Below are positions 40,760-49,700 of a stretch of 64,000 nucleotides of DNA, piece by piece (the stretch's first letter is position 1; each line of letters starts with the position of its first letter). A model generated the notes under the pieces. The model was not told the DNA's origin. It worked only from the letters and a program-made list of their open reading frames with translations, and did no database searches. Location: assembly GCA_016197405.1 (NCBI GenBank), contig JACPVR010000018.1:62001-126000 (forward strand), given 5' to 3'. The position numbers and the translations under genes were made by a program. This DNA is from Mycobacterium sp. Its GTDB lineage: Bacteria; Actinomycetota; Actinomycetes; Mycobacteriales; Mycobacteriaceae.

Positions 40760-41479
40760 TCAGCGTGGCGGGTCGTCGCGCCACTGGAAGCTGTTCACGA
40801 AACGCCCCAGACCCTTGGCGACCTCCATGTTGACCGCCGAAGGCAGACCGGGGCCGAAGTCCGGCCCGAACTGGTGGTAGGGCCCGACGGCGCCGGCAAC
40901 CAGAGCCAGGTCATTTTTGACCGCGACCAGGATGAGCACCCGCATCCTGCTGTAGCTCGCCGTCGCCCCCTGCGGCCAGCAGTCGGCCACCACCCCGTAG
41001 CCGGGCTGATAGCCGACCATCGAATTGGGGATTTCATAGGCGGTCTTGGTGTCTGGGAACGCCTTACGGAGTAGATCGGTGGCGACCTGCTTGGCCGTCC
41101 TGCCGGTGGCCGGGACACTGAAGAATCGCATCGATCCGCCGTCACCGGTCTGCAGATCGGCAGTGACGACGTCCTTTTCGGTGGTCACCTTGTACGAGCC
41201 GCCCTCGGCCGGATAGGCGACGGAGAACGAGCCGTCCGATGCGGTGAAGCGGGGATTGGCGGTCACCGGATCGCCCATCGGCGGAGTACCGCAATCCGGT
41301 GGACAGACGTAGCGCGCCGGAGGACGCTCCAATGCACCCGACAAACTCACCAGGCCGGCAGCCACCAGTCCGATTGCCAGGACCCACACGACGACCAGCC
41401 TGCGGTGCGAGGTGTTGACGTGCGCAGGCACGCCATAAGTCCCGGCGAAGTACTGGTGGCCGGGCGCCAGCGTCGTCAC
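40760..41479 (-). CDS. Membrane-anchored protein of unknown function
   Basis: 239 residues: a cytoplasmic head, one membrane helix (about 27-48, LVVVWVLAIGLVAAGLVSL), then an extracytoplasmic domain with a Cys pair (YVCPPDCGTPP) and a fold ending GLGRFVNSFQWRDDPPR. The middle (SFSVAYPAEGGSYKVTTEKDVVTADLQTGDGGSMRFFSVPA) reads like a PsbP/LpqN-type domain, but I cannot assign it. The GTG start at 41479 overlaps the upstream stop as GTGA. Third gene of the S53 peptidase operon. Confidence 0.75.
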   Translation of the reverse strand: MTTLAPGHQYFAGTYGVPAHVNTSHRRLVVVWVLAIGLVAAGLVSLSGALERPPARYVCPPDCGTPPMGDPVTANPRFTASDGSFSVAYPAEGGSYKVTTEKDVVTADLQTGDGGSMRFFSVPATGRTAKQVATDLLRKAFPDTKTAYEIPNSMVGYQPGYGVVADCWPQGATASYSRMRVLILVAVKNDLALVAGAVGPYHQFGPDFGPGLPSAVNMEVAKGLGRFVNSFQWRDDPPR

Positions 41480-42693
41480 GCGCCTCCCTCCGGCTCGGTG
41501 GGCACCGGCCGGTTGTCCCGCCGGAACTCCCGAGACGACCGCGACGACGCCCGCGTCGCGGCCCCGCACACCGCGCAGAACGGCATATCGGGCACGACGT
41601 GCCCGCACTGCCAGCACAGCAGCGGCTCGTCCTGGTCGTACTCGTCGTGCGCTTCATGCAGCAGGGCCAGATGCAGACCGACCCGCAAGGCCAACAACGC
41701 GATCGCAGCCATCCCGAGATGCGCGCCCAGCTGCACGACCTGCGGAACCCTGGCGATGTCGACAAGCCCCAGCGTGGCGTACAACGCGATGATGCCACCG
41801 CTCATGAGCGCCAGCGTGAGCCGCACGCGGCGGCCGTCTTTACCCGCCGGCCGGCGAAACCACAGTGTGGTGCCGAACAACCCGCCCAGGCAGGCGGCCG
41901 TCAGCGGTTGCGCGACTCCCTGGATACCCGCCTCGATCAGCAGTCCGCTCAGTGGCCGGACGTGGGAGACCACGCCATTGGCGAACTGCGGTGCCATCCG
42001 GGTCAACGTGGCGGCGCCGGCGAACATCAGAGCGCCCAGCGCGCCGAGGGCGAAACCGTCCAACGATTCCTGAGTGCCCCTGGGGCGCAACCGCATCAAC
42101 GCCACCGGCACGAGCATCAGCAGCATACTGGCGATCGGAACGCCCAATCCGTCGCGGAAGAGCCGGGATCCGGCGATACCGGCGCCCAGGGGCACACCGT
42201 AGGCCTTGGCCACCGCTGCACCGGTGAGCAGGACCCAGCCGACGCCGATGGCCATTCCCAGCGCAGACGTGATGACCAGCGTGGACGACGGGACGTCGCG
42301 GAAGACGTCGGCCTCCTGCATGTAGATCAGAAAGAGCAGCGGCAGACCGAGTGCCGCCACAGTGATGACAACGGCGGGCAGACGCAGCACGGTGGCCGCC
42401 AGCAGGGTCGCCAGAAGGACCACCAGACCCAGCAGGAAGGCCAGCCGCGAGCGCGGCGGCAGGTGTGGGAACAGAGTGCTCACGACATTCGGTCTGAGCA
42501 GATGCTCACCGGGTGATGCGGTGAATGCCCTGACCCGCAACCACTCCGGGCCGTTGCGCGGATGGTTCGCCAGGTGCCCGCCACACAGACCGCAGAACTC
42601 CCCTGCAGGCACCTGCAATTGGCAGACACCGCACTCCATGGTGGGGCGACCCTCGGCGGTGGTCCCGTCGGCGGATCGGTCCTCTTCGCTCAT
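41476..42693 (-). CDS. Multi-pass membrane protein with two zinc ribbons
   Basis: 405 residues. A zinc ribbon near the N-terminus (CGVCQLQVPAGEFCGLCGG) and another near the C-terminus (CWQCGHVVPDMPFCAVCG) flank about nine membrane helices. The membrane core (LLFLIYMQEADVFRDVPSSTLVITSALG...) faintly resembles PrsW-type intramembrane proteins, but the diagnostic Glu pairs are not clear, so I leave it unassigned. The ATG overlaps the S53 peptidase stop (ATGA), linking it to protease function. Confidence 0.75.
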   Translation of the reverse strand: MSEEDRSADGTTAEGRPTMECGVCQLQVPAGEFCGLCGGHLANHPRNGPEWLRVRAFTASPGEHLLRPNVVSTLFPHLPPRSRLAFLLGLVVLLATLLAATVLRLPAVVITVAALGLPLLFLIYMQEADVFRDVPSSTLVITSALGMAIGVGWVLLTGAAVAKAYGVPLGAGIAGSRLFRDGLGVPIASMLLMLVPVALMRLRPRGTQESLDGFALGALGALMFAGAATLTRMAPQFANGVVSHVRPLSGLLIEAGIQGVAQPLTAACLGGLFGTTLWFRRPAGKDGRRVRLTLALMSGGIIALYATLGLVDIARVPQVVQLGAHLGMAAIALLALRVGLHLALLHEAHDEYDQDEPLLCWQCGHVVPDMPFCAVCGAATRASSRSSREFRRDNRPVPTEPEGGA

Positions 42694-44327
42694 AGGCTGG
42701 TCCTCTGCAGCAGCAAGATGTTGCGCGCGAGGTTGTCGACGTCCGGGGTGCCCAACCCACTGGCCATGTCATAACCCGGGCCGGCACTGGCCACGGCGTT
42801 ACCGCCCAGCGTCACATCGCGAAAGGCCGGCCACGGCGCTCCCTGGGCGATCCGGTAAAGCAGCGGGTTGAACTCACCGATCAGGGCGCCGCCGTTGGCC
42901 AACAGGTACTGATTCATCACGGCGGCGAATCCGGCCCAGATGGGCGCCGACTGCGACGTACCGCCCCCGGCGAAGACTTGTTGTGACATGACGATTTTCA
43001 CGCCGGTCGCCGAATCCGCCACCGCGGCGATGTCGGGGACGAGGCGTTTGCCCTTGCTCTGCGCGGAATCGAGGACCGACGCGGCGTTCTGCTGCCAGTC
43101 GGGCATGTCGAACAACGACGACGCTCCCCCGCCGGTGCCCTGCGACAGTGGCACGTCGAACCAGGCCGGCTCGGCGATCCACACCCCGGCGGAATCGGTG
43201 GACAACGTGGTGCCGCCGACGGCGGTCATCTCGGGTATCGAGGCCACCGAGTCCAGCCCGACATCGGATTCACCCGGCGGAGAATCCCAGTCGTCGCCGC
43301 CCTTACACTCCAGCCCCGCGAGATCACCGCTGGCGTTGAAGGCTGCGGTGCCGTGCGACTGCGCGAGCCGCACCGCCGACTGGACCGGTGCCAAATCCGC
43401 GGCGGTGATCAACTTGTCGCAACCCCAGCCGATCGAAAGGCTCCACACCGCACCGGGATAGCGCTTGTCGGTGTCTTCGAACAGCTCACCGATCTTCGCG
43501 TAGCCGCCGCCGTCCTGGACCGTCGGACGCGCATTGACGACGACCTTGCGCGCATCCGGTGCGATGGCGTGGACGACTTCGAGATCCATCGTCAGCTCCG
43601 CCCCGGGTTCCCCGGGTTGACCGCCGACGACCTCGGGGGTGAACTGCGGCAGGCCGAACGTCGAGGAGAACAGATCGAGATCGGCCTGGTCGAAACCGTC
43701 GAAGGCGAAGATGACGACGGTGATGCCCTTGCCGGTGAAGCCGGCATTGCTCAGCGGCGTGGCGTTGTACGCGGTGAGCAGGGCGCTGGGGCTCAGCGCG
43801 CGGTCGGGGACGTCGAGCGGGAACATGTGCGGTGTCGAATTGTGATGCGGTGTGTAACTGAGGATTCGACCGAGTTCGTCCACCTCGTCCGAGAGCCCGG
43901 CGGGCACCTGCGGCTGTTGCGGGGATGCGTAGAACTCCTGCCCGCGCCGACCCCGGTAGTCGTGCACCTCGACGTCGAATGCGTGCGACACCGCGCCCGG
44001 CGTTCCGGTCAGGATCGCCCAGTCGTCACCGGGGCGCCAACGCACCGTGAGGTCGTGATCGCGGGCCCAGCCGATCAGGGTTTCCGGCCTGCGGGCATCG
44101 TGCAGCGACGCGGTCAGCTGCACCTGGGTGCCCTGGGCCGGTCCGAGGTCGGTTGAGGCGTCGAGCAACAGCCGCATCGGACCGTTGATGAAGGGCGGCC
44201 CGTCGTATGGCGATATCCGCAGGTCGGAAACCGATACCAGCGCGGCCAGGACCACCAGGGCCATCAGCGATGCCATGGATCTGACACTCTTGCCCCGGAT
44301 TTCGGGGACCTGAGCGGTGTTCACCAT
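42690..44327 (-). CDS. S53 family (sedolisin) serine-carboxyl peptidase
   Basis: 545 residues from the ATG at 44327, which has GAAGGA 10 bp upstream; a GTG at 44345 is in frame. An N-terminal hydrophobic helix (about 19-35) is a signal or anchor. Then come a pro-domain (about 50-190) and a catalytic domain with the Glu/Asp pair in ELTMDLEVVHAIAPD, an oxyanion Asp region and the nucleophile in GGGTSQSAPIWAGF. The calcium-site ending GPGYDMASGLGTPDVDNL is also present. Sedolisins are usually secreted and active at acid pH. First gene of a three-gene coupled operon. Confidence 0.9.
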   Translation of the reverse strand: MVNTAQVPEIRGKSVRSMASLMALVVLAALVSVSDLRISPYDGPPFINGPMRLLLDASTDLGPAQGTQVQLTASLHDARRPETLIGWARDHDLTVRWRPGDDWAILTGTPGAVSHAFDVEVHDYRGRRGQEFYASPQQPQVPAGLSDEVDELGRILSYTPHHNSTPHMFPLDVPDRALSPSALLTAYNATPLSNAGFTGKGITVVIFAFDGFDQADLDLFSSTFGLPQFTPEVVGGQPGEPGAELTMDLEVVHAIAPDARKVVVNARPTVQDGGGYAKIGELFEDTDKRYPGAVWSLSIGWGCDKLITAADLAPVQSAVRLAQSHGTAAFNASGDLAGLECKGGDDWDSPPGESDVGLDSVASIPEMTAVGGTTLSTDSAGVWIAEPAWFDVPLSQGTGGGASSLFDMPDWQQNAASVLDSAQSKGKRLVPDIAAVADSATGVKIVMSQQVFAGGGTSQSAPIWAGFAAVMNQYLLANGGALIGEFNPLLYRIAQGAPWPAFRDVTLGGNAVASAGPGYDMASGLGTPDVDNLARNILLLQRTSL

Positions 44328-44425
44328 GCCTTCGCAGTCCTTCACTGGCCCCCGGAACGCGCCGGCCGCGCGTTCGACCGGCTAAAAGCATTCTAGCTGG
44401 CAGTTCGCGGTGCTCGACCGGATAT

Positions 44426-45139
44426 TCATGGCTGACCAGGATGGGCGCAGGCGGCCCACAGTTCGTATGCGTCGGAGAGCTGTCGGGCGGTTTCACCGTC
44501 GGCTGCTGCGATGAATGCGTCGCGCAGTTGCCTGCCGGTCTCACCTTGGCGGACCCAACCGCTGATCTGCGCCCGCAGCGGCTGCTCGAACGGTTCCCGG
44601 TACGTCAGCAAGTGATCAAGCAGGTCAGCGAGATGACGAGCGGCGGATTCCGTGCCGGCCGCTCGTAGCGCGTCGAGCAATGGTTGCACCGGCACATCGC
44701 ACCAGAACGCCATGTTCAGAATCGATGCGGCGTCGCTGAAATAGCCCAACCGCGCCGGGTAGCCGGTGAGCAGTTCCCGCCAGATGGCGTCCAATACTTC
44801 GCGGACCGAGTCTCGTTCGGCCGCAGTCCATTCGGTGAGCCGGCCGTGCAGACTCGACAGGGAGAACTCCAATGCCTGTCCCTGGCCCGACAGCATCACC
44901 TCGACCACCCGGGCGAAGAAGTGCCGCATCACGTCGGGTTCCGCCGATGTCGCGTGCACGGCCTCCAGGACTGCACCGTCGCACTGCCGCAACGGCGTCG
45001 ACGCAATGCCGTGCGCGGTCAATCCCGGCCCGCACTGCTCGCAAACCCAGACATTCGGTGGACACCGGTAGGGCGCGAACCGGATGTACAACCGTTCCAG
45101 AGCGCCTGCCACCGACGGTGGCAGCGCTTCACCGGGCAT
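44426..45139 (-). CDS. Unrecognised protein encoded next to accD4
   Basis: 237 residues, cytoplasmic and mostly helical. Visible: a short N-terminal region with three Cys (RCPPNVWVCEQCGPG), then long helices (DVMRHFFARVVEVMLSGQGQALEFSLSSLHGRLTEW, SVREVLDAIWRELLTGYPARLGYF, PVQPLLDALRAAGTESAARHLADLLDHLL). It starts 2 bp after the accD4 stop on the same strand, so it is probably the last gene of the fadD32-pks13-accD4 message. I do not recognise a family. It has no counterpart at this place in the M. tuberculosis order as I recall it. Confidence 0.7.
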   Translation of the reverse strand: MPGEALPPSVAGALERLYIRFAPYRCPPNVWVCEQCGPGLTAHGIASTPLRQCDGAVLEAVHATSAEPDVMRHFFARVVEVMLSGQGQALEFSLSSLHGRLTEWTAAERDSVREVLDAIWRELLTGYPARLGYFSDAASILNMAFWCDVPVQPLLDALRAAGTESAARHLADLLDHLLTYREPFEQPLRAQISGWVRQGETGRQLRDAFIAAADGETARQLSDAYELWAACAHPGQP

Positions 45140-45141
45140 CG

Positions 45142-46716
45142 TTAGATCGGGATCAGACCGTGCTTACGGGCCACCCGCTGAGTCTGCTTGTCCCGCAGCA
45201 GGCGCAATGCGCTGCGCAACTGCAACCGGGTCTGGTGCGGTTCGATGACGGCGTCGACATAACCGCGCTCGGCGGCCACGTACGGTGTCGCCATGTTGAG
45301 GTTGTAGCCCTCGATGAAATCGGCGCGGATCTTCTGCACCTCGGGTGCGGTGGGATCCGGGAACCGCTTGACGATCAACTGGGCCGCACCTTCGGCGCCG
45401 ATGACGGCGATGCGAGCCGTCGGCCACAGGAAGTTGAAGTCGGCCGTCAGCTGCTTGGAACCCATCACGGCGTAGGCACCACCGTATGACTTGCGGATGG
45501 TCAGCGTCACCTTCGGGACGGTGGCTTCCACGACGGAGTAGAGGAAACGCCCGCCGCGCTTGATGATGCCGTTCTTCTCCTGCTCGACACCGGGCATGAA
45601 GCCGGGGGTGTCGACGACGAAGACCAGCGGGGTGTTGAACGAGTCGCAGAACCGCACGAACCGGGCCGCCTTGTCCGAAGCCTCGTTGTCGATGGCCCCC
45701 GACATGTGCATCGGCTGGTTGGCGATGACACCGACCGGCTGGCCGTCCACCCGGGCGAAACCGGTGATGATGGCCTGACCGGCCTGCGCCGCGACCTCGA
45801 GGAAGTCGCCGTCGTCGAAGATCCGCAACAGGATCTCGTGCATGTCGTAGGCCATGTTGTCGGCGTCGGGCACCAGCGAGTCGAGCTCGAGATCATGCGG
45901 GGTGATCTCGGGCTCCAGGCCGGGGTTGACGATCGGCGGATCGTCGAATGTGTTGGCGGGCAAGAAGTCCAGGTAGTCACGGACGTACTGGAACGCGTCC
46001 TTCTCCGAGTCCACGACCTGGTGGATGTTGCCGTAGCGGGCCTGTGCGTCGGCGCCACCGAGCTCGTCGAGGGAGACGTCCTCGCCGGTGACGTCCTTGA
46101 TGACGTCGGGGCCGGTGACGAACATGTAGCCCTGGTCGCGCACCGCGACGATGAGATCGGTCTGGATCGGCGAGTACACCGCGCCGCCGGCGCACTTGCC
46201 GAGGATCAGCGAGATCTGCGGGACCAGACCGGAGAGCAGCTCATGGCGGCGGCCCAGCTCGGCGTACCAGGCCAGCGATGTCGCCAGGTCCTGGATACGC
46301 GCGCCGCCGGAGTCGTTGATACCGATGATCGGGCAGCCGACCATGGCGACCCACTCCATCAGCCGGGACACCTTGCGGCCGAACATCTCTCCCACGGTGC
46401 CCTGGAAAACCGTCTGGTCGTGGCTGAAGACGCCGACCGGGCGGCCGTTGATGGTGGCGTGGCCGGTGACGACACCGTCACCGAAAACGGCGTTGGGATC
46501 GCCCGGGGTACGAACCAGGGCGCCGATCTCGAAGAAGCTGCCCGGGTCGATCAGCTGATTGATCCGGTCGCGCGCGCTGGGAATGCCCTTCTTCGCGCGT
46601 TTGGCGATTGCCTTCTCGCCGCCCGGCTCCTTGGCCAGCTCCAGCTTCTCGCGCAGCTCGGCGAGTTTGTCGGCGCTGGTGGCCGGATGCTTCGGGGTCA
46701 GCTCCTGTGCAGTCAC
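45142..46716 (-). CDS. accD4: Acyl-CoA carboxylase beta chain AccD4
   Basis: 524 residues: carboxyltransferase subunit with the two crotonase-like halves. The N-half contains the GDGVVTGHATINGRPVGVFSHDQTVFQGTVGEMFGRK block. The C-half contains ANQPMHMSGAIDNEASDKAARFVRFCD, FVVDTPGFMPGVEQEKNGIIKRG and SYGGAYAVMGSKQL. With AccA3, AccD5 and AccE5 it carboxylates long-chain acyl-CoA to the alpha-carboxyl (malonyl) extender that Pks13 condenses with the meromycolate. The GTG start overlaps the pks13 stop by 4 bp. Confidence 0.95.
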   Translation of the reverse strand: MTAQELTPKHPATSADKLAELREKLELAKEPGGEKAIAKRAKKGIPSARDRINQLIDPGSFFEIGALVRTPGDPNAVFGDGVVTGHATINGRPVGVFSHDQTVFQGTVGEMFGRKVSRLMEWVAMVGCPIIGINDSGGARIQDLATSLAWYAELGRRHELLSGLVPQISLILGKCAGGAVYSPIQTDLIVAVRDQGYMFVTGPDVIKDVTGEDVSLDELGGADAQARYGNIHQVVDSEKDAFQYVRDYLDFLPANTFDDPPIVNPGLEPEITPHDLELDSLVPDADNMAYDMHEILLRIFDDGDFLEVAAQAGQAIITGFARVDGQPVGVIANQPMHMSGAIDNEASDKAARFVRFCDSFNTPLVFVVDTPGFMPGVEQEKNGIIKRGGRFLYSVVEATVPKVTLTIRKSYGGAYAVMGSKQLTADFNFLWPTARIAVIGAEGAAQLIVKRFPDPTAPEVQKIRADFIEGYNLNMATPYVAAERGYVDAVIEPHQTRLQLRSALRLLRDKQTQRVARKHGLIPI

Positions 46717-49700
46717 TTCTGCTCACTCTCCGCCTGGATGGCGTTGATCGCCTGACTCATGTGCGCACCGACCTTAGCGATGTACGGCTCGTCGATGGCC
46801 TGAATGTGTTCACCGCCGATATTGACGACCTCGAGATCGGTGACGTAATCGCCCCACCCGCCGTCGGGCCGACGGGTCGCGTACGCCGGCTCGAAGGTGA
46901 TGGCGTCATCGTGGTAGCGATCGGCCATGTACAGCGTCACATGGCCGTCGTACGGCTTGATCTCGGCGAGGTCGAGGGTGCGCTGGTCCAGATACGACGT
47001 GCGCTGGTGCTCGATGATGCCGCCCGGGATCTGCACCCCGGACTGCGATATCGCGTTCAGCACGAACTCGACCTGCCCGGCGTCGTCGAGCGACTCCAGG
47101 TGCTCGTACGGGATCTCCGGGATCTGCACGTTGAAGGTCTTCTCGGCGAACTGCGCGTACCGGTCCCAGCGCCGCCGGGTGCCTTCCTTCGACTGATCGA
47201 TCGGCTCACCCGGGCGGACACAGTCGATGAGCCCGACGAACTGCACGTTGGCGCCGGCCTCTTTGAGCCCGATCGCGCAGGCATAGGACAGTGCGCCGCC
47301 GAGCGACCAGCCGGCCAGGATGAACGGTTTGTCGCCGTTGAGTTCCAGCAGCTTGGGCACGTACTGCGCGGCACGCTCCTCGATGCTGCCCTCGACGCGC
47401 TCCAGGCCGTACATCGGTGTGCCCGCGGGCAGCCGGTTCAGCAGCGGCTCGTAGACCACCGTCGACCCGCCCGCGGCGTGGAAGACGTAAACCGGTACCT
47501 GATCGTCGGATTCGGCCTTGCGGATGGTGCGCACGAAACCGTCGAGCTCACCGGCTTCGAGGTATTCGCGCACCGTGGTGGCCAGCGCCTCGACGGTGGG
47601 TGCGAACTTCACGTCCTCGACGGTGATGGTGCCTTCGGCCCGCTCGGAAAGCCGTTGCGCCAGTTTGGCTGCCACCTCGTCGTCGAGTGCGGGCAGGGCG
47701 TTGAAGATGCCGCCGGGCGACTTACCGGTGACGATGGCCCACGTCGCGAATGTCAGCCGTTCGGCGGCATCACGCGGCGGGACATCGGCGTTTAGGGCCG
47801 CGGCCACCGCCTCCTGGTTGAGCGCAGCGGCGGCTGCCGCCAGATCGGGTCCGGTCTTCTCCGCAGCGCCGGGTCCGGCCGGGTTGGTCGGCGGTGGCGG
47901 GATCGGTGCCCCGCCCGGTCCCGACGGGTCGGTCGGGGGCGGCGGGATGGTGGCAGCTGCGGCGTTGAGTTCGGCTGCCTCAGCGGCGATTCCGGGCTCG
48001 GCCTCGACCTCGGTGCCCGCTTCGGCGGCCACCGCGGCGAGCCGCTCCTCGATCTCGGCGGCCGTGGTGGCACCGCCGAGCAGTTCGGCCTGCGCCTTGG
48101 CGACATCCTCGGGCGCGGCGGTCTGCTGGAACTGGTGCAGCTGCGCCACCTCGTCGCGATGCTCGATGGCGTAGCTGATGAGCTGCTCGACGTTGTAGAG
48201 GTTGGCGTCGCGGACCGCCTGCAGCTGGATGGGCGGCAGGTCGAAGTCGTATTCGACGCGGTTCTTGATCCGCACCGCCATCAGCGAGTCCAGGCCCAGC
48301 TCGATCAGCGGCACCTCCCACGGCAGGTCCTCGGGCTCGTAACCCATTGCGCTGCCGACGATGGTGGCCAACCGGTCACCGACCGACTCGCCGGAATCCG
48401 GCGACCACTTGGCGAAGCTGGAGCCCAGGTTGGCACCCGCGGTGAGGTTGTCGCCTTCGAACTCTTCGACGATCTCCGGCTCGACCACCTGCGCCGGCAC
48501 CAGCTCGGCAGACGGCTGCGCCAGCATCGCACCGGCGGCACCTGCCGTGGGCAACACCGCGGACTGGCCGGCCCGGGTCAGTACCGCGTCGTAGACCAGC
48601 GTGAAGGACTCGTCGATGCGGGCGTGCACCTGCACCGTCGCACCGCCGGGATGGCGGCTCAGCGTGGTCACCAGCCGGGCCCCGTCGCCGGGAATGGCGC
48701 GCTGCTCGAACGCCGTCAGGCCGGCATCCGGAAGGACCTGGGCGGCAGCCGATTTCACCAGCGCGGCGAGATCGGTGGCACCCTTCGGGACGAACTCCCA
48801 GATATGCCTGCCGTCCGGGGTGGCGACATGGTTGCCGGGCATGATCGCCGAGCTGTCACCGGTGAAATGCGCCTCCAGCCAATGCTCCTTGCGACGGAAC
48901 TTGGTCGCGGGGATATCGGCGAAGTCGACGGCGATGTCCTGCGACCGTCGCGGGAAGAGCGTGCGGATGTCGAGAGCGTGGCCGTGGACGAACAGGTTCG
49001 CCATCGCGACCGTCATCGCGTCGACTTCGTCCTGCTTGCGCGCCAGCGTCGGGATCAGCTGCGCATCAGGCAATCCGGCAGCCATCGTGGTCAGACCGAC
49101 CTGCATGAGCGCCACCGGGTTGGGCGCCAACTCCAGGAATGTGGTGTAGCCGTTGTCGACGGCGTTGCGGATGCCGTGGGTGAAGTAGACGCTGTGCCGC
49201 AGGCCCTTCTTCCAGTACTCGACATCGTGGATGGGCTCACCGCCGGGCCTGATGAACTTGCCCTCGTGCACTGTCGAGAAGTAGCCCAGCGCAAGCGGAT
49301 GCGGTTCGATCCCGGTGATCTCGGCGGACAGCTCGCCGAGCAGCGGGTCCATCTGCTGGGTGTGGCTGGCGCCCTTGGTCTGCAGCTTGCGGGCGAACTT
49401 ACCCTCGGCCTCGGCACGCGCGACGATCGCGTCGATCTGGTCGGGCGGGCCGCCGATGACGGTCTGAGTCGGTGCGGCGTAGACGCACACCTCCAGGTCG
49501 GGGTAATCGGAGAACACCGTCTTGATCTCGTCGGCGGAGTACTCGACGAGCGCCATGAGCCGGATGTACTCACCGAACAGCATCGCCTCGCCCTCACCCA
49601 TGAGGTGGGCCCGCGAGCAGATGGTGCGGGTGGCGTCGGCCAGGGACAGGCCGCCGGCGAAGTACGCCGCGGCGGCCTCACCGAGCGACTGACCGACCAC

